NCBI GenBank assembly: GCA_964019055.1
Contig: OZ025214.1
Coordinates: 62,001-126,000 of the forward strand
Origin: Anthopleura xanthogrammica
Taxonomy: Eukaryota > Cnidaria > Anthozoa > Actiniaria > Actiniidae
Length of the DNA: 64,000 nt
Reading direction: 5' to 3'
Shown: in pieces, positions 13,080 through 25,400 of the stretch
Layout: every line of letters starts with the position of its first letter
How positions within the stretch are numbered: the stretch's first letter is position 1
Made by a program: the position numbers and the translations under genes
Notes under the pieces: generated by a model
Told to the model about the DNA's origin: nothing
Seen by the model: the letters and a program-made list of their open reading frames with translations, nothing else
The model's database searches: none

Positions 13080-13225
13080 ACCTGTGTTTTGAAACAAAAA
13101 ATGAGTTAATTTTTTAAATAAATAAAAAGGAAACGGAAGTCGCGAATCAACTATGGGATGCCTGTGTTGTTGTTCTATAATATAGACTGGAACGAGTAGT
13201 ACTCAGTCCCTCAGCAATTTTCAAG

Positions 13226-13299
13226 ATGGAGGATGAAGGAGACTTTCAGGCGAACCACGATGTTTGTAGTAACTTAACATGACAAATAACTCTTCATAA
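13226..13299 (+). promoter_or_regulatory. Two upstream reading frames ahead of the TTI1 start
   Basis: An ATG at 13226 in a good context (AAG before it, G after it) opens an 18-codon frame ending TGA at 13280-13282. A second ATG at 13279 opens a 6-codon frame whose TAA (13297-13299) overlaps the main ATG as TAATG. If the transcript starts upstream of 13226, both could lower or gate translation of TTI1. Confidence 0.5.
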
Positions 13300-16200
13300 T
13301 GAAAACTAATCCAAGTGATATCTTCCAGATACTCCGTCCAACTTGCGTTAAACTGTCGAGAGAGCCAACGCGCTCTGGTGTACAAGAATTACGAAATGCT
13401 TTTGATCAGGTTGAGCCAAGCAGCCTTGCAAAACTCACAGAATATTTGCTTTTTCCATTACAACTTACGCTTCAGAGGGATGGAATTTCAAATGAACTCA
13501 AACAAGATGTGGTTGACTGTATTAAAATTCTTTTACGAAAAGTTAAAGTCGATAAACTCAATGTTTTTGATGATTTGTTCAACTTGTTAACAGTATCCCT
13601 CAGTGCAAAGGAGGCGGGAAGAATAGCAGATATTTCAGAGGAACTGAAGCTTAGCATTATCAGTTGTTTGAACTGCTTGATTGACAGTTCAGGTCTAGTT
13701 ATTCGAAGTGTGATATATCGTGAACGTTATCTTCCCTCTCTTGGTCATGCTGTGTCACTGCTACTTGCAGTGGCTGAAAATGAGAGAGCAAGAAATCTTC
13801 AGGTTGCTGCTTTGTCATGTTTGAGGAAAATTTCATTTTGTGATAGTCAATCTTTATCTGATTTTAAAAATGGGGATGAGGAGCAACATGATGAACCAGG
13901 AACTCTGCATAAGCTAGAAGAGCATGAAATGCTTGTTAGTGTATGCAACAGTGCTGCTTCAACAATGGCATCCTTTTTGCCAGGAATATCTATGGCTTTG
14001 TCTAGAATAATATGCGGGGATCCAAATCAAGGCTATGTTATACTTTCATCTTCCATTGATATGTTTGGTGATTTGGTTTCCATGGTTATGAATGACAAAT
14101 ATGTGGATGAATTAGATTATAGTGAAGATGACATTTTATCAACACTATCTGCACTAGCAAAACTGCAAGTAGGAAGTGAAATCAAAGAGTATCAGGAAAA
14201 AGGTGAGATCAATGGAAAGGAGCAGCCAACAAAAACCCTTAAGGTTAACCTCAACAAGAAATGGTTTAACACAACTGCAATAAAGCTGCAAGTACTGATT
14301 GAGAAACTAACTTCAGCTTCTATTAGTAATTCAAACTGGAGGGTTCGTCTGTCAGTGGTAAAACTGTGTGAAAAGATTCTTTCTAACTGTGCAAAGTCAA
14401 TGGCAAAAAGTACTTCCCTTTTGGTTGATATTTTGGTTGGATTCCTTGAAGATGAATACTCTCAAGTTTCAATGGAAAGTAAAGCAGTACTGGAAGATAT
14501 GTCAAAAAATCAAATAAAAAATGGTAATAATAATAATAATAATCATGTTTCATATGGCGCCAATTCCATGTAGTTCAACAGCACTTTACAATGCATGAAA
14601 TGAATAAAAATGAGATTAAAAAATAATCAAATCAAATAATATTAAAATTTAACTACGAGATAAAACATTTTATTGCATTTTTTTTAACTATGAATTTTTC
14701 AACATAATGCATTTAAAATTTATAATAAATGACACAATAATACAACAATAGAAAGAAATAAGATAATTTATACAATAAAAAAATGTTGAAACTATAAACC
14801 ATATAAGGAAAAAGGCTGATCAAAAGCACGGCTAAAAACCCAAGTTTTTAGCTCATGTTTAAACAATGAAATTGAATTACATGATCTTATATAAGGAGGA
14901 ACAGCATTCCATAGTTCAGGGGCCGCATAGGAAAAGGCTCTTTTGCCATAAGTTTTAAGATTGTAAGATTGCTTCGTTAAAAGATTTAAAGAAGAGGATC
15001 TTAAAGAGCGAGAAGGGACGTAAGAGTTGACTAAGTCACAGAGATAGGAAGGTGCTACATTATGTAAAACTTTTAAAGTAAGTAAAAGAATCTTAAAAAA
15101 TAAATACGTTGCTCCACTGGCAACCAGTGTAAATTGTACAGAATAGGGCTGATATGTTCATGCTTTTGAGTAAAAGTAACAAGCCTTGCAGCTGCATTTT
15201 GAAAATGTGATGTAATATACTAAATTGTTTGGTTATAAAAAAGGCTAAGAAGTTAATAGAAAATTGTTTGAATGTTATCCACATGCTAAAACAATTTCCT
15301 CTTAAGTTCTTAGCCTTTTTTAATAGCCAAAAATGGCAGTGTATTGTAGTATTCCTTATATGTGCCTCTTTACTAATAATAGTGACGTGCCATTTGCCAC
15401 TGTAATAGTGTATCTGAGTTTAATGCTTCTTATTAATTACATTTTTTAGAGCAATCATCATTTTCATCAGTTTTAGAGGAAAATCTCCATTGCCAGCTGA
15501 CAGCACTTCCAAGACTTATGAGAACAGCTGATGATGAGAAAAAACTCAGAACCTTAAATCTTTTGAATGGTTACATAGGTCTCCTTGGTGATAGATTCAG
15601 CTTGTTTTTAACATCTGCCTCTCATCTGAAGAGACTTTCTCTTGCTTTTATACAGGTACAGTAGGAAATTCTCTCTCTGTCCCCATCTTTTTCCTTATCC
15701 CTTTCCTCTTGCACTTGTAAAACCTTGAATGTACTTTAGTATTTGTATGTAAATACCAGACCTTGGTTTTCTTGTTAAAGGTACTTGAACTAGATGTGTC
15801 AGATGTTGGCATTGTGGAAGAAAAAACATCATTCATGCATGAAACTGCTGTAATACCTTCAGATACCCATGGGCAGAACCCACTCTCCTTTCCTGCAGAG
15901 AAGGTCGCTGCAGACCAGTATCCACGATACCACTTCAGGCATTTTACTGATGATAAAATAAGAAATGCCATTTGTCATAGCTGCAACTTACTTGGTTGTC
16001 ATGGCAACCTTGATCTTCTTGTAGACCACTTTCTTGATCTATTCCACAAGTCAAAACTACACAGCAAGCAAGTAATTTTGATTCTGAATGAGATCATTCT
16101 TGGCTCTATTCAAAAAGAGAAGAATTTCAGAACTAACTCTGGTTCAGGTAGGGTACAGTATGTGGTTCTAATGCACCCTTTTCAAAATTATCTTGAATGT

Positions 16201-19200
16201 GAGGCTAACATGGAACACAAAAGAAATGCCACAAATTCCATCGAGAAAAAGTATGATTTCTTTTGTGTTTCATGTTAGCCTCGCATCCGAGATAATTTTG
16301 AGAAGGGTGCATCGTAAACGGTTACAATTGTAAACACTTTTCCGTTGTGTCATTTTCATACCGTAAATTTGAAATTGACAATTTTTTTCCCCCGAACAAA
16401 TATTGATTACTTGTCAATCATTCCATGCTATTTTGGGCTTCCTGAAGTTTCATGCGCGCAAAATTCAATTTCGATTCAAAGGTAAGCTGACGGCTGTTGT
16501 TTACAAATTTGTATTTTAAGCGCACCTATTAAGGTAGTGGGTAAGAAAAGTCTTATATTTTCGCTCTGAAATCGCAGTAGGACTTGGTTTTTATATGAGC
16601 TAAAAGCCAAATGATAGCACTTGTGTTTTTGTGAACAATAATTGTGCAACAAAAAGAGATATCAACAAACTGTAAACGCCATTCTGATTTTTTTAGAGTT
16701 AAAACTTGAAGGAAAGTTTTTCGTTTCATATAAATTTTGATGAAATTTAACCATCTAATTTATTGAGAGTGTGGCGTGCCTCCCCCCGACCGCCATTTTT
16801 TGGCACCCACCCCTAAATCTGTTTAGTATGCCCCAAGCAATATTTGTGCCAAGTTTGGTGCTTGTACTCAAAAGTGTATGATCTTTGCTAATTTTTGTCA
16901 CTAACAGACCTGACTAACTACCCTGGTTCCAGAGGCGCTATTATATGGTGAGCCCTGGTGAGACGAGCTCTCGCGCCACGGCTCGCCATGTAAAAGCGCC
17001 TCTGGCACCAGGTTCACACTATATCGGATAGCTTTTATGAAAAGGCACATGGTATTCCCGGTCCCAGTGAGAACCGGCGAATCTGGATTTTAATACTAGT
17101 TACCAAGTTACCAACTCCTTCTCTTTTCTCAAATCACTTTAACTTCCGCTACATCCTGATCGTGCTGTTCATACTGTACTTGAATCGGCGCAAAAAACTA
17201 ACCGATATAAAGTGTATCACTTTTGAAACCGGATCGGAGCAACATCTATCCGATACAAAAACCGTTCCAAAACCAACTGTCCGTATGTGAACAGGTGTGA
17301 CAATAGCCTTAGAACCACACACTGTAGTTTGTAATAATGTTAAATGGCTTGAAGGTGTGAAGTTTTGTTTTCTGCAAAAGAATTTACTAATCAACTGTAT
17401 GTTCTTTTTTAGTGAAGGATGATTTTCCAAATTTTCGCAATACGTTAAGAAGTCTTGTGAAGATTCTTCTTTCAACCTACACCTCAGAGAAAAACTGGAA
17501 TTTGCGTACCTCCAACTTAACGGAGTCTGCAGAGTACACTGGCATTACACCTGCTGAAGATAACACCCTTCAAGTGAGTCAAGAACCGTCAATACATGCT
17601 TTATCCTACAAGAGTCTCAACAGCAATATTTTATTGACATGCCTAGTTCTGGAAGGAATTGGAGTTTTTGCCCGTGCTCTTCGTCAGGATTTCAACATTT
17701 ACCTGATAGAGACGCTTTACCTCGTGCTAGCAAAACTTGGTGACAGCAACGCGGCAGTCAGCCGATCCGCATACGGGACTCTCGTCTTGATTTGTCAGAG
17801 TTGTGGATACTCTTCAGTAGGGGAACTTATAACTCAAAACGCAGATTACTTGGTGAACTCCATTACATCAGACTTGAAGTATGTGTTCATCAATCAACAA
17901 TCACCTCGTGTATTGCAAGTTATGCTACAGTACAGCGGTCCAGACATACTGGCTATTATTGAAGATACTTTAAACGATATATTCGCTGTTTTAGACTTGT
18001 ATCCAGACCAAATTATGACATCTTTGGTAAAGGTCCTCAATACTTTGGTGTGCTCACTTTATAAATGGTTTGTTGGTAGCAAGAACAAGGAACAACAACC
18101 CATTGAAAAGGTAATTATTTTACCTATCTTCATTATTACTCGACCCAGACAACTAACTATAATTTAAGTCATCTGGGTTTATTTGCTTCCGTCAATCAAA
18201 TTTCCAACGGTCTGAGTAAGTAATTAGTTCGTTGGCGAAGGTCAACTGAAAAACCAAGACGTCTTGGACTGAGATCTAGTAAAGCCCGAACCTTCTTCAA
18301 AATCAGGGACCGTGGAGCATGGTTTTTAATTGGGTTCTAATGCCCCCACTCCTTGAAAATATTGAAATCGAGGCTATCGTAAATGCGATTGCAACATTTA
18401 TTGTATTAAAGTCAGGTCAAAGCTCATTTTTGGCTGAAACCTTGAGGGGCCTCCGTGGTCCATGAAAATATTTTCACGGATTTTCTTCTTTTCCCCGTAG
18501 AAACTGATACCTGACAGCCAATGTAGTGGAGAAAGACTCCGTCCCAAGCTAGAGGAAGATGAATTTGCTCTAAAAGTAAAGAACAACCTGCAGCAGTACA
18601 TCAAGAGTAAGCGCATTGTTTTAGGTGAAGTTGACATGGAGAAAGAAGAAGAAACAGTCAATGTTCAAGATAATGAAGAAGTAGAGGATGAGGATTTGTA
18701 TAATACAGACGAAAAACCCGAACTTCCTCTACATGTGCGTTATGCTACGCAGGTAAGAATTAATAAAACAGTTGAGTTTCAGTTAGGGAGTAGATAATAT
18801 CGCTTGATAGAGGAGTGGCTGGGGTCAGCGAGGGCGGCCCCCCAGGCCCCTCCCCCTGCTACGGGCCTGGCATAGTGGCAAGAACTGTCGGCTGGTTCCG
18901 GGGAGGAGGGATAGGGATTAGAATCACCTCTGTTCCTCAACGTTATGTATGTGAGAAGAGTGGTTTGCTGGCTGCAGTTAAGTTTCATTTAAGGGTTTTA
19001 TTGGAGCCAAAAACGTTTAAGTTATATTTCTGTTTTGTTCTCACCACTCAAGGTTCTGGAGAAATGTATCCATTTCTTGTCCAGCAGTTCTTTCATGTTA
19101 CGTATTTTGGTCTTGGATACGGTGTACCACGGTGTATTGGCTCTTAAGGAAAGCGAGAATGACTTACTTCCAATGATACATCGTTTGTGGCCCCCTCTCG

Positions 19201-19231
19201 TCAATCGGCTGAACGACAAAGATCAGGTAAC

Positions 19232-19292
<61 letters not shown>

Positions 19293-20528
19293 TATTATTA
19301 TTATTATTATTATGATACTCTCCGAGATTGAGGAAAAAACCTGGTCGAGTTTGCATTGCAGTGCATTGTGGGACTGTTTGAGAGAACATTTCCAAGATGG
19401 CGCTATAGAAGATTTACACCATCACGTGATGGCAGCCATGACAGAAGGCAGGAAAAATTGAATCTGGTTTACATGAGAAAGCATTCAGTTTCCCAGGGGA
19501 AAAAGACTGTTGAGCCAACTGTCATGGCTGCCTTCAAGTGATGGTGCAAAGCATCTATTTCGTCCCCTAAAACAGTCGACCCCAGTTTTTTCCCTCAACC
19601 TCAGAACCCTTAATACTGACGCATGGGTCGTAATAAATGTTTTATCCATGACTGACGTAAACTAGAATATTGCAGATAGACTAATATACGAATATTCATG
19701 ACTAAGCATTCATTTCCCACAGGTGTTAGTCATCAAGACAGTGGATGTCATTACTACGATGGCCGAATGTTCAGGAGACTTCATGAGAAGACGAGTTATA
19801 AAAGATGTTATACCCCGGCTCTTGACATATCTCGACAAACAAGCTGAAGTTAGTGTTAAAGCTGGTCCAGTTTATACTCACTCCCAGGCCTACAAGCTTC
19901 AAGTTGCCTCTCTTAAAGGACTAGGACGACTATGTAAGCAGTTGGAGATCGGTGAGCTTCGTCTCGACGCTGCAGCTCGTGTGTGTTCCCTGTATTTGAG
20001 CTGTAGGCAGCCGGTTGATCTTCAGCAGGTAGGGATCTCAACAAACAACGAGCGCAAATTTCATATGGTTGTGTTATTGCAAGTCAGTCATTCTACAGTC
20101 TCTAACTTGACCAGTTATTGAACAGCCCCTCTTTTCCACCACACTCAGTCAAGCCGTTTTTTTTTTTTTTTTTGCCATAACTCGCCCCCACTCACCGCGC
20201 GTCCTATACAATGGGGAAGGAAAAGGTACTGTTAACAGTCTTACGCACACAGACAAATTCTCAGCATATTATGTATGTCCACGAGCAATACCGCCACCAA
20301 ACAATTAACTGATCGTTTTTTCTTTAGGTTGCTTTACAGATATTCGAGATATTCTTCACATTGGAACCAGATGCTATGTGGCTTGTTCTAAACCACATTT
20401 ATTGTCCTGAAGTACCTCAACCTCCCCATCCCATGTTTGCAGAGGTTAAACTAGCAGGTGTCAAACCCGAGTGTAAAGAATTTGCTACAAACGTCACTTC
20501 TTTGCTTCGTAAATTAGAAGAGTATTGA
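13299..20528 (+). CDS. TTI1: TELO2-interacting protein 1 (TTT complex, HEAT-repeat protein)
   Basis: TTI1 forms the TTT complex with TELO2 and TTI2, a co-chaperone assembly that stabilises PIKK kinases such as mTOR, ATM, ATR and DNA-PKcs. Exons: 13299-14523, 15450-15655, 15781-16147, 17413-18110, 18501-18752, 19053-19226, 19723-20028, 20328-20528; 1142 residues in one frame (human about 1089). N-terminal landmarks: FQILRPTCVKLS, EYLLFPLQLTL, VSEELKLS-like ISEELKLSIISCL, GHAVSLLLAVAE and ASFLPGISMALSRIICGD. The last exons hold the conserved HGVLALKESENDLLPMIHRLWPPLVNRL and the domain with VIKTVDVITTMAECSGDFMRRR. The whole chain is predicted helical with no membrane segment. The donor after exon 1 is GTAATA, directly followed by an AAT microsatellite and a LINE fragment. 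It converges with TTC33. Confidence 0.92.
14540..15290 (-). mobile_element. 5'-truncated LINE in TTI1 intron 1
   Basis: Read on the minus strand from about 15180 down, it gives HISPILYNLHWLPVEQRI, then VAPSYLCDLVNSYVPSRSLR, then KTYGKRAFSYAAPELWNAVP and SISLFKHELKTWVF, with at least one frameshift. This is the C-terminal part of a non-LTR reverse transcriptase. The 3' end meets an (ATT)n run next to the TTI1 exon 1 donor, similar to CR1/L2-type tails. Confidence 0.8.
16171..16312. mobile_element. 142-bp MITE with 57-bp inverted arms
   Basis: The ends start ATGCACCCTT and pair over about 57 bp, including GAGGCTAACATG and ACACAAAAGAAAT. The loop is about 28 bp. It lies 23 bp past the exon 3 donor of TTI1. 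Confidence 0.85.
16922..17012. repeat. Short inverted repeat in TTI1 intron 3
   Basis: CCTGGTTCCAGAGGCGCT near 16922 pairs with GCGCCTCTGGCACCAGG ending at 17012. It is about 90 bp, GC-richer than its surroundings, with an inner GAGC/GCTC pairing. Probably a tiny MITE. Confidence 0.65.
19232..19313. repeat. (AAT)n/(ATT)n microsatellite
   Basis: About 80 bp of AAT units that switch to ATT units midway, so it is self-complementary and could form a hairpin. It starts five bases after the TTI1 exon 6 donor. Confidence 0.95.
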
Positions 20529-20892
20529 AAAGTTGCAGTGACATGCAACAAGTTTCCTGTTGAAAATTTGAAAAAAATTGGGAAACACACACACTATTAG
20601 TATTCTACAACTGTACGATTCGATGCATTTGTGTGTATCGGTTTTTTCTCTTGCTAGAACAAGTACTCTAGTTCTAGCTCAGTGTGCTTACTTGGTAATT
20701 CTCTCATCTTATCAATTTCTTTTTATACTTTCTATTTTAAGGGCGGAGAGGGTTTCTATTATTCTTGTAGCTTTGCAGTCTTCCAGGCAGCAGCGACTCT
20801 GTAGTCTTGTACTTTCTTCACTAAACAACGTATATATATATATTTAAATATGCCGAATACTCATACAAATAGCTTGCACTGCACCATACACT

Positions 20893-22318
20893 TTACGCTT
20901 TTTCCTTTGATGCCATAAGCTTGTCGTGTGTTCGTGCTTTTTCTCGTATTTCAATCGACCACATCAGGTCTTCCTTGAGTAGCTAAAATAAAGGTTGAGA
21001 TTGTAAATTAGAAAAGTGCAATATTACTTATTTATAGTAACATTGATGAGCTCGAGCATTTTGCAAAACTTCTTCTTACTTGTGAATCGTCTGGTTGTAG
21101 GTGAAATGCTTTAGAAAAATTCTTGACTGCCTAATACAGTAATAAAATAAGTTAGTACTGGTGAAAGGTATAATTATGATGGAGATACCAGTGGCTGTAC
21201 ATCATCTTACCAAATCAAACTCCCCGAATTTAAGCTGAGCTCGTCCAAGTGACTGATATCCGGCAGGCCATCTGGGATTTAACTCGACTGCCTTTTCAGC
21301 AGACTTGATTGCTTCAAAAGTTTTATCTAAATGTAAGAATACCTGATATGGAAAAGTAGTTCGTTAGGCATATAAGGTGTTTCCTGTCCAGTGCACAAGA
21401 CGTCGATCATCATGCAGGGACGTACACTGGATTCTCTTTTGCGTGGAGGGTTGGGTCTTGTCGGAAATTGGTCACTCGAGAATGTTAAGTTGAATGAGTC
21501 CTCAAAGAGATTTGGGATAGCCGGGTCCAGAACCCCTGCAACTGACCTGGTTAAAGGCTCAGATACACGGTGCAACATTATGATTACAGTACTATTTCAG
21601 CAGCCAAATCAGAGAAAATCTCGATTTTTCATTTAATTTACGAGGATAATACAAATAACATAAAAATAATAAAACAGACGCTCATATATTTATATTTTTG
21701 AGTGATGTTGCACGCAATGTTGCAACGTGTGTCGGAGCCTTAAGTTTCAACTAAATCAGTTTATTTTCCTTTGTAATGACTCCGCTTATCATAATAAAGC
21801 TAGGTGTCTAACTATTATTATAGGTCAGCAACCCGCTCCTTCAGACAGGAGGAGCTCTTTAAGTAAGCTTACCTGAGATCTCATTTCATGAAGTTTTCCA
21901 TCATTTGGAGTTAAACCGAGTGCATCATTCCATTTTCGTATTGCTTCAGAATATCTGCATTAATTATCGAAAACAACAAGTCACATCAAGACCAGTTCAG
22001 TCTTAATACCCAACCAAACAACGCTATTACTGCTTTAAGTATAAAAATAATTACCTTCAACAATTATCCATCATGATTAAGTTCTTACCTTTTTTGTTCA
22101 GCAAAAGCAATGCCCTCATCCGTCAACCTCCTGCTCGTTGACTCTCTGTCTTCTACTCTCGCATTGGTGTGTGATCGCTTGCACAACAAATTCGAACTTT
22201 GCTCTTCTAACTCTTCAGGAGAATCCTCCTCGTTCTCCTCACTTTCAATAAATACAGCCGGTCGTTTCCGAGATAAATCATGAGGAGTTTTCTTTTTCCA
22301 ACCAAAAGTGGTCGCCAT
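20893..22318 (-). CDS. TTC33: Tetratricopeptide repeat protein 33
   Basis: TTC33 is a small TPR protein of unknown biochemical role. Minus-strand exons: 22089-22318, 21873-21954, 21211-21342, 21080-21130, 20893-20982; 194 residues. The start ATTFGWKKK resembles the vertebrate ASFGWKRK start, followed by an acidic, poorly conserved stretch and the DEGIAFAEQKRYSEAIRKWNDAL TPR helix pair. A second unit reads KTFEAIKSAEKAVELNPRW and GYQSLGRAQLKFGEFDL, and a third AVKNFSKAFHLQPDDSQ, then LLKEDLMWSIEIREKA. The protein ends soon after, about 70 residues shorter than the human one (about 262), so it lacks the vertebrate C-terminal tail unless a further exon was missed. It converges with TTI1 and is head-to-head with the SLF2-like gene. 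Confidence 0.87.
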
Positions 22319-22480
22319 TTTCAATGTTATGGAACACACAGTCTTTGTGTTCAGCTGTAACTGCCATTTGCGCGTGCGTAATAAGGTCTTATTTTCGCGC
22401 GTTTAAAATCTCCAAGTCAAAGTAACTGATCAGAAGTTCGTATTATTATAGCAATAAATGAACTATGTGTGGCAGGAAAT
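22319..22480. promoter_or_regulatory. Divergent promoter region TTC33/SLF2-like
   Basis: 162 bp lie between the two facing-away start codons. The region includes CGCGCG-type CpG sites near 22370-22400 (TTGCGCGTGCGT, TTTTCGCGCG), denser in CpG than the AT-rich surroundings. For the plus-strand gene two earlier ATGs (22458 and 22465) are out of frame with the main start. Confidence 0.55.
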
Positions 22481-25400
22481 ATGAAACGAAAGCATCCACA
22501 TAATTCTGCAGGAAAAGGGTAAGTGAATATTTGAAATGTGTGTGTGCGAAGCGAATGATTTGGTTAAAACAAGAAGACAAACACGACTGAGGTGCATATG
22601 CATGCTGTGCAACGATAAAGATGCAGTCGATATTTCATGGCCAAGGAAGCTGATATCTAATGTTTGCAAAGTGAAATAATACTTATTTGTATTTCAAATC
22701 AAGGTGTCAGATAATATCCAAGTTCTTCAAGACTTCTTCAACTCAAGGTGATGTGACAAATTATAACTTAAGGTGGCTGGAAAGAGTGTTTGATCCACGT
22801 CAACTGACTGTCACAGCGCTCATAATCCATCTTCCCTTTGCTTTAGTCCAAAGACATTCATAGCTGTGACAAATAAAGGGTCAAAGATTAGAATCATAGG
22901 TGTGGCATGACAATCAGCATTTGCATATTAATTTTATGGGGAAATCCCGAAAAACGAATTTTTATGTGGGGCTCCGAAATTCCTTGACAGATTCTTTTTA
23001 AACTTTATAATTATGTAATATTTACAATATGAGTGGCCGTGTTGTATCAGATATACAACCATGAGCCTAAGGCGAGTGATTGTATCTCCCATACAACATT
23101 GTCACGAATATTGTATATTTCTTATCATATTCGTTCTTGATGAAGATATTGATTTCTGAAGAATACATTTTAAAAGCAGTGTTATTTAAGAAAAGCAGTG
23201 TTATATTTCTAAGGAGCATGCGTACAATGTTTTCTGATGTCACACATTGTTTGGTACGGGCATCCCACATTGAATATGATATCTATATAATAAACAGAAC
23301 ATTACATAGGCGCTTGGAGATAAGAATTTTATCTTCTCGTGTTGATGATCTCATTAACATTCAAAAATAAAATTCATATCTCCGTGAGCCCATGTAATAT
23401 CCTCTATTTATGAAATCTTTTAATTTTATTTGGAATATAATTTCTTGGAGACTCCATTTGCTCCATAAACAAGTCCTGAACGGATGTAGGCTGGTCGTAT
23501 ATTTTGTGTGAACTCATTCTAATGCTCACAGAACTTCAAAAACTTCATTTTCACAAAAGCTCTTCACAAGTTGCCTTGATTTACCAGCCAATCCATTTCT
23601 GGTTGACACATGAATGACAAAGCCTTACATCGTATGAAGTATTGTTGTAGGTGTTGCATAGATTTAGTAGTAACTTAATTGGAACCACTATTCTAGATAT
23701 TGTATGCTTCTAAACATTTGATATTTATATCGTGCAATTGTTCCATAGGGACTTGTTCACATGAAACAGACTCAATGTATGTTTTGTGTCTGCAGGGCAT
23801 ATAGCCTATCTTAGTGCTAATTTATTCAAAACTTCATTTTACAGATGTGAAAGATGCTAGTAGAAAAGATACAGATTCAGTTGTGGTATCCAAAGTGAGT
23901 TTTGCAGTACCAGTATTACAAAAACTGACCAAACTACGAGAAAGTCTCAGTAGAAGAGCACTTTATACAGATCCTGTTGGCTTCTATAGAAATGAAAAGA
24001 ATAACAAAATGGAAGAGCATGATAAAGTCCATCCTGAAAACAAACCTGATTGTGCTTCGGATAATTCGAATGCTAGAATGACCAAAACTAATATGACAGA
24101 AATGAGTGAATGTGATAGTAGAGATACACATTGTTCGTTACAAGACAATACTGTAATTTCCATTTCAAGTGACTCTCCACTTGACGATGTTGACCAGTCT
24201 CCAGTTGACATGGATATAGGAGAAGAATGTTTACTGGAAGATAAAAAGACTTCTGGTTTTGAAGACAAAACAAATAAAGATGATCAACATACTGACTTTG
24301 TAGAGAAATTAGACACAGAAATTAGTTGTGAAACTGATTCAAATGGTGATGATAAAAACATAGACATAAGCATTGATCAGAAACCTTGTATAGGACTTGC
24401 AGGGACCGATAACTGTGAGAATTTTGATCAAGAGAAAAGGAACAAAGATACAAATCAATCAGATGACATATTGAGGAATGTTACTTATACAGGGCCAATC
24501 AAAATCGACTCACACTTTTCATCTTATAAAAAGCTAACAGGTACAGAAGCTACCTATGATTCACAGTTTTCAAGTGATACTTTGGACAGCCAAGGGAATG
24601 ATGAACTTGCTTCTGATTCAGATGATGACTTGCTGTTACCAACACCATTCTTATATGAGAAGACATCAAAGCCTATTGTGCATACACCAGAAAAAATCAC
24701 CACTCCTTTAGGTGCTAGCCCAATGTCTTCACCTGTAAAACCTGTTAAAAATCTTATGCAGGAACTTGAGGAACGAAAGTACAGGTTTCCTGTTGATAAA
24801 CTGTTAAAAGAGAAGAACAGAAGAGAAGTGAAAAATGCAGCACTAACAAAGATTGAAGCTGATCTGGATGCTGGAATCAAGAAAGGAGGGATAAAGAGTA
24901 TTACTGATATGTTTAGTGAAGACGAAACAGATTCAGAGATTGATGGTGAGACAGATTAATATATCAATGTATTAATTATATAGTTTGGATAATACATGTA
25001 TGCGCACAGTGATTGGTTGAGAACTCTGCTTTATTAGTGAACAGAGCACAGTTACTGACGCCATCCATGTGCATGCTGCAAACTTTGCAAAGAAGTTGCA
25101 AACTTCTTTTGCGAACTTCTCGTAGGAAGCACCGAAAGCAGTGTTTCACACTTCTTTCATGCTTACGTCACTTCCTGTGTGCTTTATTACTGAATGGAGC
25201 ATGGAAATACCTGTTTTATTTGTTAAATATATTTGTGTTCTACCAGTCAATAACCTGCTGTCCCATGGTCTCACCCTTACACTAATGTCAAATATTTATT
25301 CTATACATTACAGATGGAAAGGATCTTAGTCAGTGCAAATTACCAAAGGAGGTGTCAAAACATTTGGTAAAAGTAAGCAACTTCTCTGAAGACCTTGTTG

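Noticed and set aside
18779..19147. GC-rich frames around 18.8 kb on both strands
   Set aside because: They lie in TTI1 intron 5 and overlap exon 6 in a wrong frame; no family resemblance.
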